Counted from the first letter of the stretch, positions 38,096 to 47,678 are shown. The stretch is DNA of 64,000 nucleotides from Rhodococcus sp. 06-462-5 (GCF_002258315.1 NZ_NOYD01000014.1:1-64000); one strand, 5' to 3'. Notes: generated by a model from the sequence alone, not told the origin. Numbers and translations are program-made.

Positions 38096-39841
38096 TCAGC
38101 CGCGCAGGGCGGAAGCGAATATTGCAGGCAGTTTGGACCAGGACGGCGCGCCCGCGAATGCGGTGAGCAGCTTGCCTGTCGATGCTGCGGTCTTGTTGGT
38201 GACGAACCACGGTGGCTTCGGGGAGATGGAGAGTTCGCCGTTGACCAGCGAGCGCGGCAGCGGCCGGAAGGGGCCCCGCACCACTGTTCGCTCGGCCCCG
38301 TCGATCAGTAATGCGTTGTGCACGACGCCGATTCCGCTCTGCACGTCGTCGACGGTGTGTCCGGGGAATGCGCCCCAGGTGGCCGCTGCGGTGAGGAAGC
38401 CGATGGCCGTCCAGGCGTTGACGGCGATGGTGCCGTAGCGCAGGTCGGCGAGCATGGTGTCGAACTTCTCCCCGAGTCCCTTGATGGTGCCCGGGGTGCC
38501 GATGATGTTGATGCCGAGTGTGCCGGTGAACTCCTCGTTCGCGGCCTGCACCGCCTTGGCGGCGAATGCTGCTCCACTATAGGGCAATTCGATGATGCCC
38601 ATGACCGGTGCGAAGTACTCGGTCTGCAGCAGCGGAGCGTATTCACCGGGGTTCAGATCGGTGATGAGCACGCGGCCACCGCGTTCACCGAGGCGTTCGG
38701 CGGACGGGTAGGTGGCGGTGGCGTCGGACACTCGCTTGTCGCTGCCGGGGTAGTAGGGCGCTCGTGCCGGCGCGCGGTCGAGGGCAGCGCGTAGGGCGGC
38801 GACGAATTCGTCGCGCTGCTTCCATTCCGAGGACAGTACGACGACCTGCGAAGCGACACAGTTGTATCCACTGTTGTGCAGGCGTTGGGTGGCGATGTGT
38901 TCGGCCTGGAATTCGATGTCGGCACGGCTCCACTCACCGGGCAGAACGATGGTGGGCGAGACTCCGCCGAGTTCGCTGGAGATTTCCTTGGTGAGGATCG
39001 GGTCGTTGGCCGCCTTGCGCGCAGCTCCGTCCGCGCCGGTACCGAAGACGATCGCGTCGTGCGTGATGGCGCTGCCGGTCATGTGGACGTGGTCGACGGA
39101 CGAGTGCTGGACCAGGTAGGTGCCCACGTCGGCTCCGCCGGTGAGCAGACGCAGTGCGCCGATGTCCACGAGCGGGGCGAGGATCTTCTCGAACACCGGC
39201 AACAGTGGATCCATGATGGGGTTGAGCTTGAGTGCGACCACTCGGTTGAACGCGATCAGTTCGTACAACGCGTCCAGCGGCGCGATCGAGGTGATGTTGC
39301 CTGCGCCGAGGACCACTCCGATGCCTGCGGTGTGGGCGGGATCGAGCTGGGCGAGGCCCGCGGTCCGCTGTGCGGTTGCACGGTCGATTCCGGGCTTCAG
39401 CCACACCTCGGCGGTGAATCCGTTGAGCAGGAGTCGCTCGAAGATGTTGAGGGGCAGCACCGACACCGTCGTGCGCCCACCGGGAGCCGTCCCGAACTTG
39501 GCACCGGCCAGCGGGCTGGTGCCGGCTTCCAGCGCCGCGAGTGTGTGCGCCACGGTGCCGAGTCCGTTCAGGAACGAGTACGGACCCGACAGCCATTCCT
39601 CTCCGACGAGGCTGGAGGAGGCGTCGAGCCCCTTGATCGACGTTGCCGCCGTCACCCACTCCTGCGCGTGAGCTGTGGTCAGCGCATGCACGCGTTCGAG
39701 GAGCGCCCGCCGCTCGGCCAGGGTGAGGCGTCCCCAGTTCTTCTCACCCTCGGACAGATCGGCGAGTGCGGAGTCGACTGCCTCGGTGGGTCCCGTCGTC
39801 GGTACGGATTGCAGGTGTGGGGTGACGTCGCTGGTCAACTT
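38096..39841 (-). CDS. Aldehyde dehydrogenase family protein
   Basis: A protein of about 581 residues, longer than the usual 480-500. The catalytic cysteine is in SGYNCVASQVVVL, the general-base Glu in KEISSELGGVSPTIV and the cofactor-binding HVHMTGSAITHDAIVFG region are recognisable. The sequence is divergent, with a long N-terminal helical part. It probably oxidises the aldehyde made by the GMC enzyme encoded next. The start is a TTG at 39841 supported by a GGAG site; a GTG at 39877 is the alternative. It is the first gene of the pair and is divergent from the PucR regulator at 40003. Confidence 0.85.
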   Translation of the reverse strand, partial: KLTSDVTPHLQSVPTTGPTEAVDSALADLSEGEKNWGRLTLAERRALLERVHALTTAHAQEWVTAATSIKGLDASSSLVGEEWLSGPYSFLNGLGTVAHTLAALEAGTSPLAGAKFGTAPGGRTTVSVLPLNIFERLLLNGFTAEVWLKPGIDRATAQRTAGLAQLDPAHTAGIGVVLGAGNITSIAPLDALYELIAFNRVVALKLNPIMDPLLPVFEKILAPLVDIGALRLLTGGADVGTYLVQHSSVDHVHMTGSAITHDAIVFGTGADGAARKAANDPILTKEISSELGGVSPTIVLPGEWSRADIEFQAEHIATQRLHNSGYNCVASQVVVLSSEWKQRDEFVAALRAALDRAPARAPYYPGSDKRVSDATATYPSAERLGERGGRVLITDLNPGEYAPLLQTEYFAPVMGIIELPYSGAAFAAKAVQAANEEFTGTLGINIIGTPGTIKGLGEKFDTMLADLRYGTIAVNAWTAIGFLTAAATWGAFPGHTVDDVQSGIGVVHNALLIDGAERTVVRGPFRPLPRSLVNGELSISPKPPWFVTNKTAASTGKLLTAFAGAPSWSKLPAIFASALRG

Positions 39842-40002
39842 CTCGGCTCCACTCGTCGTTCGGGTATACGGCTTCACTGTGATTGTGGTCGCACTCGGGC
39901 GCGGGACGCTATGGGCCACGTGCCTCAATTGGAAGCGACGGTTTGTGCCGCTGCACAATTTCGCTGTGGCGTGGCTTACAGGGGTGCGGCTAGAGTTCTG
40001 TC

Positions 40003-41190
40003 ATGACCGTGACCGAGTTCGACGTGCATCCGTCACCGACCGATCTGGCCGCGACGATGCTCGACGGCGTCGACGACCTCGCGACCGAATTGGTGCGACG
40101 CATCCTGGGGGCCGAGCACGCCTACCTCGAATCGACGCTGCTCACCACCGAGCAGCTCTACGAGGCGTCGCGGAGCAATCTGGCGTCGATGCTGGGCAAG
40201 CTGTCCGGTCGTGCTCCCATGCGCCTCGAGTCGGCGCGGGACGCGGGCAGGCTCAAGGCCGAGCAAGGGGTACCGCTGGCTGCCCTGCTGCACGCCTTCA
40301 GGCTGGGCGGCAGGTTGGTCTGGGACGAGTTGATGGAACGCTCGGACGGCCGGGCGAGTCATGCGCTGCTGGACATGGCCGCTCAGGTCTGGGCGTTGGT
40401 CGACGTGTACTCCGACGAGGCGGCGGAAGCCTATCGAGAGAGCGCCGACATGCGTGCGCGGGAAAGCGCCGAAGCCCGTGGGCGCCTCATCCGTGTGCTC
40501 TTCGCCGATCACGGCGCGAATCCGACTGCGGCAGCGGACGCGTTGCGAACGTTTCGCATTCCCGACCACGGCTACTTCGCGGTGGTCTCGCAGGAGCCGT
40601 TGACCGCAGCGATGGGGATCGACGGGTTGATCGCCCGCCTCCGCACCGCGGGTGCCGAATCGGTGTGGGATGCCGAGGTGGACGGTAGCGTCGGGCTGAT
40701 CTGTGCCGCAACGGAATCGGAGATCGACTCGGCGTTGATCACGCTCAGTGAGCTGTGTCCGGGACGGGTCGGGGTGAGCTCGGTCTTCAGGTCCCCCTCG
40801 GGTATCGGTGATGCCGTGGGCCAGGCCCGGCTGGCGAGGTCGTGCACCTCGAGCGAGGCGTCACCGCCCGCACCGGTGCGCTACGACTCCGTGCCGGTAC
40901 CCCTACTTCTGGTCCGCGATCCGAAATCGGGTCGGATCGCCTCCCGGCAGATACTCGGTGATCTGCTGGCGTTGCCGCGAGCCGAACGGCAGAGCTTGCT
41001 CGACACCCTGGACGCCTGGTTCTCGTGCGGCGGTTCCACCCGCGATGCCGCCGAATCGCTGCACTACCACCGCAATACGGTGTTGTATCGGTTACGTCGA
41101 ATCGCCGAGCTCACCGGTCGCGACTTCCGTGATCCGATCCAGGCCGCCGAACTGTACGTCGGGCTCAGGGCGTATCAGCTCCTGACCTGA
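40003..41190 (+). CDS. PucR family transcriptional regulator
   Basis: A 395-residue regulator with an N-terminal helical sensor (about 15-145: [24 protein letters not shown]), a central CdaR-like region and a C-terminal PucR helix-turn-helix. The latter reads [29 protein letters not shown]. It is a paralogue of the protein at 18933-20255. It is divergent from the aldehyde dehydrogenase/GMC pair, with about 160 bp between the starts, so it probably controls alcohol oxidation. The stop is 3 bp from that of the convergent lipase gene. Confidence 0.9.
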   Translation: MTVTEFDVHPSPTDLAATMLDGVDDLATELVRRILGAEHAYLESTLLTTEQLYEASRSNLASMLGKLSGRAPMRLESARDAGRLKAEQGVPLAALLHAFRLGGRLVWDELMERSDGRASHALLDMAAQVWALVDVYSDEAAEAYRESADMRARESAEARGRLIRVLFADHGANPTAAADALRTFRIPDHGYFAVVSQEPLTAAMGIDGLIARLRTAGAESVWDAEVDGSVGLICAATESEIDSALITLSELCPGRVGVSSVFRSPSGIGDAVGQARLARSCTSSEASPPAPVRYDSVPVPLLLVRDPKSGRIASRQILGDLLALPRAERQSLLDTLDAWFSCGGSTRDAAESLHYHRNTVLYRLRRIAELTGRDFRDPIQAAELYVGLRAYQLLT

Positions 41191-41193
41191 GGA

Positions 41194-42150
41194 TCAGTGG
41201 CTGGCGAGGACGACGTCGAGGATGCCGGCTCCCAGCGGCACCGGTACGCAGGTCGGGGGACGCGCGTTCGCCGGGTCCAGAGCGTTCAGCGCCAGCCGCA
41301 GCGCGGTGGGATCGTAGGTGAACGTGAAGTGCGCAACCTCGGTATCGGGGCACACGTCCTGCACCACGATGTTGTGCGCTCCCGGATCCCGAAGCAGCGC
41401 ATTGGTATACGGCTGAATGACCTCGTCGACCCTGGTTGCGATGGACGTGTACTCCACCCCGGGCACGGTGTCACCGCCTGCGTTGAGTCGCTCGAGAAAG
41501 TCGGATCCGGCCATCAGTTGGGCGAGACCAGGCCCGAATTCGCCTGCCACGACCCCGGTTGCACCGGGCACCGCCTGCACGACGGGCGCAACTCCGTACA
41601 TGGTGCCGCCGTACGTCGGTGATGCGATCCCCACCCATCGATCGACCACGTACGCACCGCCGAGCCTGTTGACGAAGTACCGAGCGACCGCGGCACCTTG
41701 CGAGTAGCCGACCACGTCGACTGCGCCGGCACCGGTTGCCTGGAGTATCGACAACGTCATCGCCTTCAGTTGCGCTGCACTGTCTTCGATGACGCCGTAC
41801 CCGTTGGATTCACCGTCCGGCGATGCGCCGTAGTTGATGGCGAAGACGCAGAATCCGGCTGCCTTCAGGATCGGCGCGAAGCCGGCCCAGTCGGAGTACG
41901 CGGTGGCGTCGGTGCCGTGCACCAGGACGACGGGATTCGGGTGCGCTGCGGTGGGTGTGCAGCTCATGTCGTTTGCTCCGGGCGGGGCGGCATCGCGGTT
42001 CGACGCCGAGTAGCGGATGGCATCGGCGTGATCGGGCTGTTCGGGGGCTGCGGCGATGGGCATCACCGGACCCGCGTGTGCGGAAGGCGCGAGCAATACG
42101 GCGGCACCGACGATGACGAAGGTGATCAGACTCCGCCGTGGCCCGCGCAT
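41194..42150 (-). CDS. Secreted lipase/esterase, alpha/beta-hydrolase
   Basis: A 318-residue hydrolase with a Sec signal peptide (LITFVIVGAAVLLAPSAHA). The oxyanion stretch is VVLVHGTDAT, the nucleophile elbow is VVGYSQGAAVARYF, and the C-terminal acid/base pair lies in CPDTEVAHFTFTYD. This is the class-2 lipase pattern found in rhodococci and mycobacteria; it probably cleaves triacylglycerols or esters outside the cell. The ATG at 42150 (MRGPRRSLI) gives a normal signal peptide; a start at 42201 would add 17 residues. It stands beside a secreted GH16 enzyme. Confidence 0.87.
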   Translation of the reverse strand: MRGPRRSLITFVIVGAAVLLAPSAHAGPVMPIAAAPEQPDHADAIRYSASNRDAAPPGANDMSCTPTAAHPNPVVLVHGTDATAYSDWAGFAPILKAAGFCVFAINYGASPDGESNGYGVIEDSAAQLKAMTLSILQATGAGAVDVVGYSQGAAVARYFVNRLGGAYVVDRWVGIASPTYGGTMYGVAPVVQAVPGATGVVAGEFGPGLAQLMAGSDFLERLNAGGDTVPGVEYTSIATRVDEVIQPYTNALLRDPGAHNIVVQDVCPDTEVAHFTFTYDPTALRLALNALDPANARPPTCVPVPLGAGILDVVLASH

Positions 42151-42263
42151 GGATAGACGATATTCCTCCAACTGTGGAATGTCCCTACAGAGAGACGTCA
42201 TGGCTGAGAAAAGTCACAAGAATTGTTCTGTCGTCGAAACCGTGCCGAACGCGCACACCGCAC

Positions 42264-42290
42264 GGGGCCCAGCCGTAGTGGCTGGGCCCC
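42264..42290 (-). terminator. Terminator of the GH16 gene
   Basis: GGGGCCCAGCC and GGCTGGGCCCC form a perfect 11-bp stem around GTAGT, about 30 bp after the glucanase stop. There is no clear T run. Confidence 0.8.
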
Positions 42291-42318
42291 GCGCGGAGTG
42301 GAGGTGCTGCTCTGCAGG

Positions 42319-43170
42319 TCAGAGGCGACTCACGCGGAGCCAATCGACGCTCATCGTCTGCGGGTACGGCGTGCTGTTCAGTGTCTTGCCGGTCCAGTTG
42401 TTGCCCACGGCTACGTTGAAGAGGATGTAGTGCGGCCAAGTGCCCGAGAAGGCCTTCCAATTGCCGCCCTTCGCCTCGTACTGGGCCTGAGTGAGGGAGA
42501 ACCGAGCGACTCCGTCGACGAACCAGGTGATGCTGTTCGGCAGCCAGTCGATTCGGTACGTGTGGAATCCGTTGTTGACCGGATTCATGCCGCCGCCGGT
42601 CTTCACATCTTGATTGGAGTTCCACTTCGAGGGGCCGTGCAAATTGAATGACGGTCCGTACAGTCCGGGAATTTCGACGATGTCCACTTCCCCTTGACTG
42701 GGCCATGAATATTCGCCACCGGGTTGTAGGCCGAGGGTCCAGAATGCGGGCAGCAGGCCCTGGGCGCTCGGCATCTTGATCGATGCTTCGATGCGCACCG
42801 GCGGCGTCACCGATTGCTTGCCCATGCTGACCACGCGGGCGCTGGTGAAGTTGTACGGTGCCCGCTTGCGGTCCGGTGCGGTCTCCCGACGCGCGGTGAT
42901 GTTCAGTGAGCCGTTGAACTGGTTGGCGTTGTTCCAGGAATTCGTATAGTACTGCTGCTCACCGGAACTCGCGCCCCAGCGGCCGGTCTGAAAGCCCCAT
43001 TTGGCGGGGTCGGGTCCGCCGTAGCCGTTGAATTGGTCCTCCCACAGAAGGGTTCCGGCTCCGCCTTGGGTTCTCGGAGGTGCGGCGAGTGACGGGGCGG
43101 CGGTTGCCGACGAGACGGCCACGGCCATCGTCGTCAGAGTGACCGCGACAATTGTTAGTAGTGATCGCAT
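42319..43170 (-). CDS. Secreted GH16 family glycoside hydrolase (beta-glucanase type)
   Basis: A 283-residue exported enzyme: signal peptide MRSLLTIVAVTLTTMAVAVS...ATA, then a single GH16 jelly-roll. The catalytic motif GEVDIVEIPG has the two acids E-x-D-x-x-E, and the loop LLPAFWTLG is typical. The substrate is a beta-1,3 or beta-1,3-1,4 glucan, or a related polysaccharide. Upstream (43306-43337) lies a long inverted repeat with TetR-like half-sites that may control it. It faces the same direction as the secreted lipase gene after a separate terminator. Confidence 0.9.
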   Translation of the reverse strand: MRSLLTIVAVTLTTMAVAVSSATAAPSLAAPPRTQGGAGTLLWEDQFNGYGGPDPAKWGFQTGRWGASSGEQQYYTNSWNNANQFNGSLNITARRETAPDRKRAPYNFTSARVVSMGKQSVTPPVRIEASIKMPSAQGLLPAFWTLGLQPGGEYSWPSQGEVDIVEIPGLYGPSFNLHGPSKWNSNQDVKTGGGMNPVNNGFHTYRIDWLPNSITWFVDGVARFSLTQAQYEAKGGNWKAFSGTWPHYILFNVAVGNNWTGKTLNSTPYPQTMSVDWLRVSRL

Positions 43171-43305
43171 GAGGGGGGATTCCTGTCAGGTCATATGTCG
43201 GTGAACAAATGTCGACACTGGATTTCTAGCACGCCAAACTAGGCGTTAGAAGTTTCTTCTGAAATGCAGGAATTCTTGCGAATACAATGAATGAATTCGG
43301 CTATA

Positions 43306-43337
43306 TTACTGGTCGGTAGCAAGGGTACCGACCGATA
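43306..43337. promoter_or_regulatory. Inverted repeat upstream of the GH16 gene
   Basis: TTACTGGTCGGTAG is followed by TACCGACCGATA, giving arms of about 12 bp with two mismatches around a short spacer. The first half-site resembles the fadE5 operator (TACTCGTCGGTAA). It is about 140-165 bp from the GH16 start. The stretch 43171-43544 otherwise holds only this repeat and the tandem repeats near the tRNA. Confidence 0.45.
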
Positions 43338-43468
43338 TTGGGCGGTGGTCGGTTTGTTTCAGGAGTGACCGCAGTGACCCGGCAGCGTCTATGGGTTCAG
43401 CGATACGGACGAGACGGGAGCGACTGGGATGAGCAGGAGTGGTGCGCGTGACGGCCCGAAGTGGGTGT

Positions 43469-43551
43469 CAGGAGTGGAGCCTGCAGGAACGACTCGAGAT
43501 GGGCAGGAGTGGAGCCTGCAGGAATGACTCGAGACAAACAGGAGTGGAGCC
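43469..43551. repeat. Tandem 35-bp repeats abutting the tRNA 3' end
   Basis: Two nearly identical 31-bp units (43469-43499 and 43504-43534, starting CAGGAGTGGAGCCTGCAGG) repeat with a 35-bp period. A third, partial unit (CAGGAGTGGAGCC, 43539-43551) runs into the tRNA gene. Each contains TGGAGCC, the complement of the tRNA's last seven bases GGCTCCA, and the palindromes CCTGCAGG and CTCGAG. Confidence 0.8.
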
Positions 43552-43618
43552 GGTGACGGGAATCGAACCCGCCTCTCAACCTTGGGAAGGTCGCGTTCTA
43601 CCAATGAACTACACCGGC
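43545..43618 (-). tRNA. tRNA-Gly (anticodon CCC)
   Basis: On the minus strand the acceptor arm GCCGGTG pairs with CACCGGC. The anticodon loop TTCCCAA gives CCC (glycine, codon GGG) on a five-base stem, the T arm GGCGGGTTCGATTCCCGTC has the usual TTCGA, and CCA is encoded. The D loop contains AGTTCATTGGTAGAAC. Length is 74 bases with CCA. Confidence 0.95.
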
Positions 43619-43649
43619 GTGTGGTGCGGATGTCAGGTTATCAGGGCGT

Positions 43650-45431
43650 TCAGATGCCGATGCGCACGCCGTGGAGGAGTTCGAGGGCGTCGTCGGCCGC
43701 CACCGGTTTGGAGAACAGGTATCCCTGCGCGCGGGTGCACCCCAGTTCGATCAGGGTCTTTCTGGCACTCTGCGTTTCGACGCCCTCGGCGATGATGGTC
43801 AGCCCGAAGGCGCGGGCGAGTCCGATGATGGACTGAACGATTGCGAGGTCGCCGGTGTTTTCGTCGCCCAGGTCGGTGACGAAGGCGCGGTCGATCTTGA
43901 GTGCGTCGACGGGCAGTTCCTTGAGGTGCGACAGGGAACTGTATCCGGTGCCGAAATCGTCGATGGCCACTTGCACGCCGAGTTCGCGGAGTTCGCGCAG
44001 TGTGACGCGGGTGCGGGAAAGATCTTGCACCACTGCCACTTCGGTGATCTCGAGGCAGAGGCTGGGCCCGGCTATGGAGAACTCCGTGAGCGCTCTGGCG
44101 ACGGCACCGACGAATCCGTTGGTGACGAGTTGGACGGGGGATATGTTGACGCGCATCGCGATGTCGAGGTGGGGGATCTCGCGTTGCCAGTCGGCGAGGG
44201 TGCGGCAGGCGTGGTCGAGGACCCAGCGACCGAGTTCACCGGCGAGGTTCGTCTCCTCGGCGACCGGGATGAATGCGGACGGGGGAAGTAGTCCGCGGGT
44301 GGGGTGTTGCCATCGGACCAGTGCTTCGACTGCGGTGATGCGTCCGGTGGCGAGGTCCACTTCGGGTTGGAAGTGCAGGGTGAGCGAGTCGCCTGCGATG
44401 GCTTCGCGCAGATGGATCTCGACGTCGTTGCGGAGTTCGGCTTCGGCGTGCATCTCCTCGGTGAACAGGGCGATGTCGTGGCCACCGGCGCGTTTGGCCA
44501 CCAGGGCGGCCTGATCTGCTTGCCGCAGAAGCGACTCGGCGGTGTGCTTGCCCGGGTGGCCGAAGGCGATTCCGATGCTCGCGCTTCTGCTGATGCGTTC
44601 GACTCCGAGGGTGACGGGGGCGTTCATGGCGTCGGCGATCATCTCGGCGTGGTGTGTCGCGACGCGGGCCGAGCACGGTCCGGCCAGTACCACCAGGAAC
44701 TCGTCGCCGCCCAGGCGTGCGACGAGACCGGCCGACCTGCCGACGAAGCTCTGCAGTCGATCGGCGATGGTCTCGAGGTAGTGGTCTCCGGCGAGGTGGC
44801 CCAGAAAGTCGTTCAGTGCTTTGAGTCGATCGAGGTCGATGTGCATCACGGCGACGGGGCCGGGCATGGACGGGTCGAGTCGTTCGCGGAGGTGTTGTGC
44901 GAGGGCCGTGCGGTTCGGCAGTTTGGTCAGGTGGTCGTGCAGTGCCGAGAATCGAAGTTGCTCCTCGGCGATCACTCGCGACTGCAATTGAGAGAGCAGC
45001 GCCGCAATTGCTTTGAGCGCGTTGAGTTCTGCCTCGGACCAGCTTCGGTCGCCGATCTTGATGAAACCGAGGATGCCGGTGGTGCGTCCGGAGTGCAGCA
45101 GTGGCACGACGGCCATCGAGGTCGCGGAGAATCCCGACCCCTGCTCGACGCGTCGACGGTAGTCCTCCTGGTCCGGATCCGGCCGAAACACTGCAGGTTC
45201 GGTCAGTGTCTCGGCCAGGCGGAATACCGAGTCTGCGTCGTCGAAGTAGACCACTGCGAGTGGATCGGGATCGGGCACGCTCAGTCGCGGTGGCCATTCT
45301 GCGGTGAGTCTGGTGGCCCTGGCCTCGAAGTCGTTGTGCCGGAGGAAGCTGAAGTCGATGCCGAGGTAGTCCACGAGTTGCCGCAGCACGGATTCGTAGG
45401 CCTCGCGCACCGTCGCCGCATCGACTCCCAT
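43650..45431 (-). CDS. GAF-GGDEF-EAL cyclic-di-GMP turnover protein (Rv1354c-like)
   Basis: A 593-residue protein: GAF-type sensor (about 1-155), GGDEF diguanylate cyclase domain (157-325) with intact RLGGDEF, and EAL phosphodiesterase domain (about 335-585) with EALVRW, EITE, DDFGTGYSSL, KIDRAF and EGVET all present. Both catalytic sites look competent, so it may make and degrade c-di-GMP depending on the GAF ligand. The ATG at 45431 has no good ribosome site, and the GAF-like frame stays open upstream without a clear start, so the N-terminus is uncertain. It is followed on the minus strand by tRNA-Gly and preceded by the ThiF/nitroreductase gene, as in Rv1354c-Rv1355c. Confidence 0.9.
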   Translation of the reverse strand: MGVDAATVREAYESVLRQLVDYLGIDFSFLRHNDFEARATRLTAEWPPRLSVPDPDPLAVVYFDDADSVFRLAETLTEPAVFRPDPDQEDYRRRVEQGSGFSATSMAVVPLLHSGRTTGILGFIKIGDRSWSEAELNALKAIAALLSQLQSRVIAEEQLRFSALHDHLTKLPNRTALAQHLRERLDPSMPGPVAVMHIDLDRLKALNDFLGHLAGDHYLETIADRLQSFVGRSAGLVARLGGDEFLVVLAGPCSARVATHHAEMIADAMNAPVTLGVERISRSASIGIAFGHPGKHTAESLLRQADQAALVAKRAGGHDIALFTEEMHAEAELRNDVEIHLREAIAGDSLTLHFQPEVDLATGRITAVEALVRWQHPTRGLLPPSAFIPVAEETNLAGELGRWVLDHACRTLADWQREIPHLDIAMRVNISPVQLVTNGFVGAVARALTEFSIAGPSLCLEITEVAVVQDLSRTRVTLRELRELGVQVAIDDFGTGYSSLSHLKELPVDALKIDRAFVTDLGDENTGDLAIVQSIIGLARAFGLTIIAEGVETQSARKTLIELGCTRAQGYLFSKPVAADDALELLHGVRIGI

Positions 45432-45548
45432 GAGTTCGGTTGCGACGCCGGTGACGAGGACCTCGAGCGTCCGATTGTGCTCCAGGACCCCACTCCCGCC
45501 TCTCGTAGACGCAGTGCAGGACGGTTCCCCCTGGTCTTCGGCGGAATC

Positions 45549-47678
45549 CTACCCCGATACAGACGCTGAAACAGGAAGTCTGCGACTATGTATCGCGGTT
45601 TTCGGGGCGCAACTGAGCCGCAACACCAGTGCTACGGACTCGGTGCTTGCGATTTCAAGCAGGGTGTCGAACTCGAAACTCAACTGCTGCAGTGCTTCTG
45701 CGTGGTGTGTGGACAGTTGTCGATACTCCTCCGCGGTACGTGCGTAGAGGAACGCAGGGGAAACCGGTTGCACTGCCAATCCGCGCAAATGCGCAGTTAC
45801 CCATACGTTCTCCGTTGCATATCCTCCCCTGATGTAATGCGCCGCGGTCGATCCTGGTACGACGACCACTGCAAGTGCCGAACTCGACAGCACTCGATCG
45901 CGCATATCGGTCCCCAGTGCCGCCCCTGCGTCCCAGGCATGCACGAGCTCCATCACGTCCGGCCGCTTGACGATCTCGAGCTTGGACAGGTCCGCCTCGT
46001 CGATCCCCAGCGTCGAGACCTCGATTCCTCGATCGGGATCGAGATCTCCCGGCCAGCGCAACTCGGAGAACATGTCACGGTGCAGGTGCGGTGTGAGATA
46101 CCGGATTCGATCCGCTGCGGCGAGGATATTCGCGGCTGCGGCAATGGATTCGGGTGTCGTCAGCAGCACGGCCCGTCCGCCTTCTGCTGCTGCCGCAGCG
46201 GCGATGTCGGCGGCGATGTCCGCGTCCAGGGGCGCGCCGTTGCCCATCTCCCGGTTGGTGCACCGCTCGAGAACGCCGTCGAGCAGGCGTCGATCGGCGA
46301 CGGGTTGTGGGTCGCCCGCACTCAGCGTGATCTGGACTCCGTGCTCGACGACATCGGTGCGGTCGAGCCTGCCCTGCGCGGTGGCCACCACTCGCGCGTT
46401 GAAGGCGGCCGCACCGACTGCAACGCAACTGCCGCGGAAGGCGATGTCGAGGGTCGAAGTTCGTGAACGATCGACCTCGATCCGCACGGTGCGTCCGTCG
46501 CGGGTGAAAGTCCACGGCTGACTGTTTCCGCCGGACGGCGCTCGACGGGCAGCCTCGAGAACGAGCGCGTCGGGATCGACGCAGGCCCGTCGGACGTCGA
46601 CGGCGGTATCGACCGAGGGCTCCTGCATCCGACGCGTCGGGTTCGGGGGCGCGAGCGCGTCGAGATGGGTGTCGAGGTCTATGCGGATTCGTCCGGAGGG
46701 TAGGTGCGCTCCGGTGCCGAGGCGTCGAACGGCTGCGGCGATGGTGGCACCGCCGAGCTGAACGTCGCCGCCCAGTTGCGGCCAGGTCTCGATCGTTTCG
46801 CTCACTTCCACCATCGAAGCGGCCATGCGTGCCGAGAGCAGCGAGGCGTCGAGCTGGTCCAGCACTATCGGGATCTTGTCGCGGGTGCCCAGCCCCCGCA
46901 GGCTCGCAGAGTCGATCTCGCCGAGCACGCCGTGGAACACCGGGCGGTCGGGTTCGAGGTCGAAGCGTTCGACGTCGAGAAGTCCACGGTCGGAGGTCTC
47001 CATCAGTACCGGGATGCGTCGCGATCGGGCCGCCTCGCGGGCGCGGACCTTGACGTCGAGGGAGTCGCATTCCTCGACGAGTAGGTCGAGTCCGTCGAAG
47101 AACTCGTCGATGGTGTTCTCGGTGATGCCGTCCTCGGCGATTTCGACGCGCAGATACGGGTCGATTTCGGCAATGCGTCGGGCAGCGACGACCGCTTTGT
47201 TGACGCCGAGATCGAGTATGGACGCCGGAATTCTGTTGAGGTTGGAAAGCTCGATCTCGTCGAAATCCGCGAGGCGGAGCGTCCCGCAGATTCCTTCGAG
47301 TGCGAGGGTGTGGGCAATGGCGTGTCCGACGCTGAGTCCGATGATTCCTATCGTGAGATGTCCCAAGGAATTCTGTTCCGCGAGGGTTATCTTGTTCCTG
47401 TTCCTGTCCAGCCTCAGGTGTCGGAACGAGTTCGGTCCGAGTACGGCCACGACGGTTTTCCGCCACGGAAAGAAGACCCACCTGTCGCTTTCGTCGAGAA
47501 GGCTCTGCTCAGGGCTGGGAAGCAGTGAGTGCAGTCCTTTTCTTTGTGTCTTCCGCTCGTCCAGAAATGTGAGGGTCGGATCGCGTCTGAGTTCGTCGAG
47601 AGCGGCGCGCTGTGTGGCGTCCGTCTCGTCGAATATCACAGGCTTCCAGTGGTGGTCGGGTGTGTTTCGATCGTTCAT
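45549..47678 (-). CDS. ThiF (E1-like)/nitroreductase-like fusion protein, Rv1355c family
   Basis: A 709-residue fusion. Residues about 105-345 form a ThiF/E1-like adenylating domain: nucleotide-binding IIGLSVGHAIAHTLALEG (112 on), acidic DFDEIELSNLNR (138-149) and a conserved Cys204 in LLVEECDSLD. Residues about 360-690 resemble an FMN nitroreductase (ARRAPSGGNSQPWTF, 378-391), with an unusual split as in Rv1355c. E1-like domains adenylate a carboxylate; nitroreductase-like domains do redox chemistry on the product. The product is unknown. The ATG at 47678 overlaps the stop of the acyltransferase gene upstream (ATGA). The GGDEF-EAL gene follows. Possible operon of three genes. Confidence 0.82.
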   Translation of the reverse strand: MNDRNTPDHHWKPVIFDETDATQRAALDELRRDPTLTFLDERKTQRKGLHSLLPSPEQSLLDESDRWVFFPWRKTVVAVLGPNSFRHLRLDRNRNKITLAEQNSLGHLTIGIIGLSVGHAIAHTLALEGICGTLRLADFDEIELSNLNRIPASILDLGVNKAVVAARRIAEIDPYLRVEIAEDGITENTIDEFFDGLDLLVEECDSLDVKVRAREAARSRRIPVLMETSDRGLLDVERFDLEPDRPVFHGVLGEIDSASLRGLGTRDKIPIVLDQLDASLLSARMAASMVEVSETIETWPQLGGDVQLGGATIAAAVRRLGTGAHLPSGRIRIDLDTHLDALAPPNPTRRMQEPSVDTAVDVRRACVDPDALVLEAARRAPSGGNSQPWTFTRDGRTVRIEVDRSRTSTLDIAFRGSCVAVGAAAFNARVVATAQGRLDRTDVVEHGVQITLSAGDPQPVADRRLLDGVLERCTNREMGNGAPLDADIAADIAAAAAAEGGRAVLLTTPESIAAAANILAAADRIRYLTPHLHRDMFSELRWPGDLDPDRGIEVSTLGIDEADLSKLEIVKRPDVMELVHAWDAGAALGTDMRDRVLSSSALAVVVVPGSTAAHYIRGGYATENVWVTAHLRGLAVQPVSPAFLYARTAEEYRQLSTHHAEALQQLSFEFDTLLEIASTESVALVLRLSCAPKTAIHSRRLPVSASVSG

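Noticed and set aside
43469..43551. CRISPR array or satellite near the tRNA
   Set aside because: Only two full units separated by 4 bp, so no spacers of normal length.
43619..45548. Prophage or integrative element at the tRNA
   Set aside because: No integrase, phage or plasmid gene is present next to the tRNA; neighbouring genes match conserved mycobacterial order.
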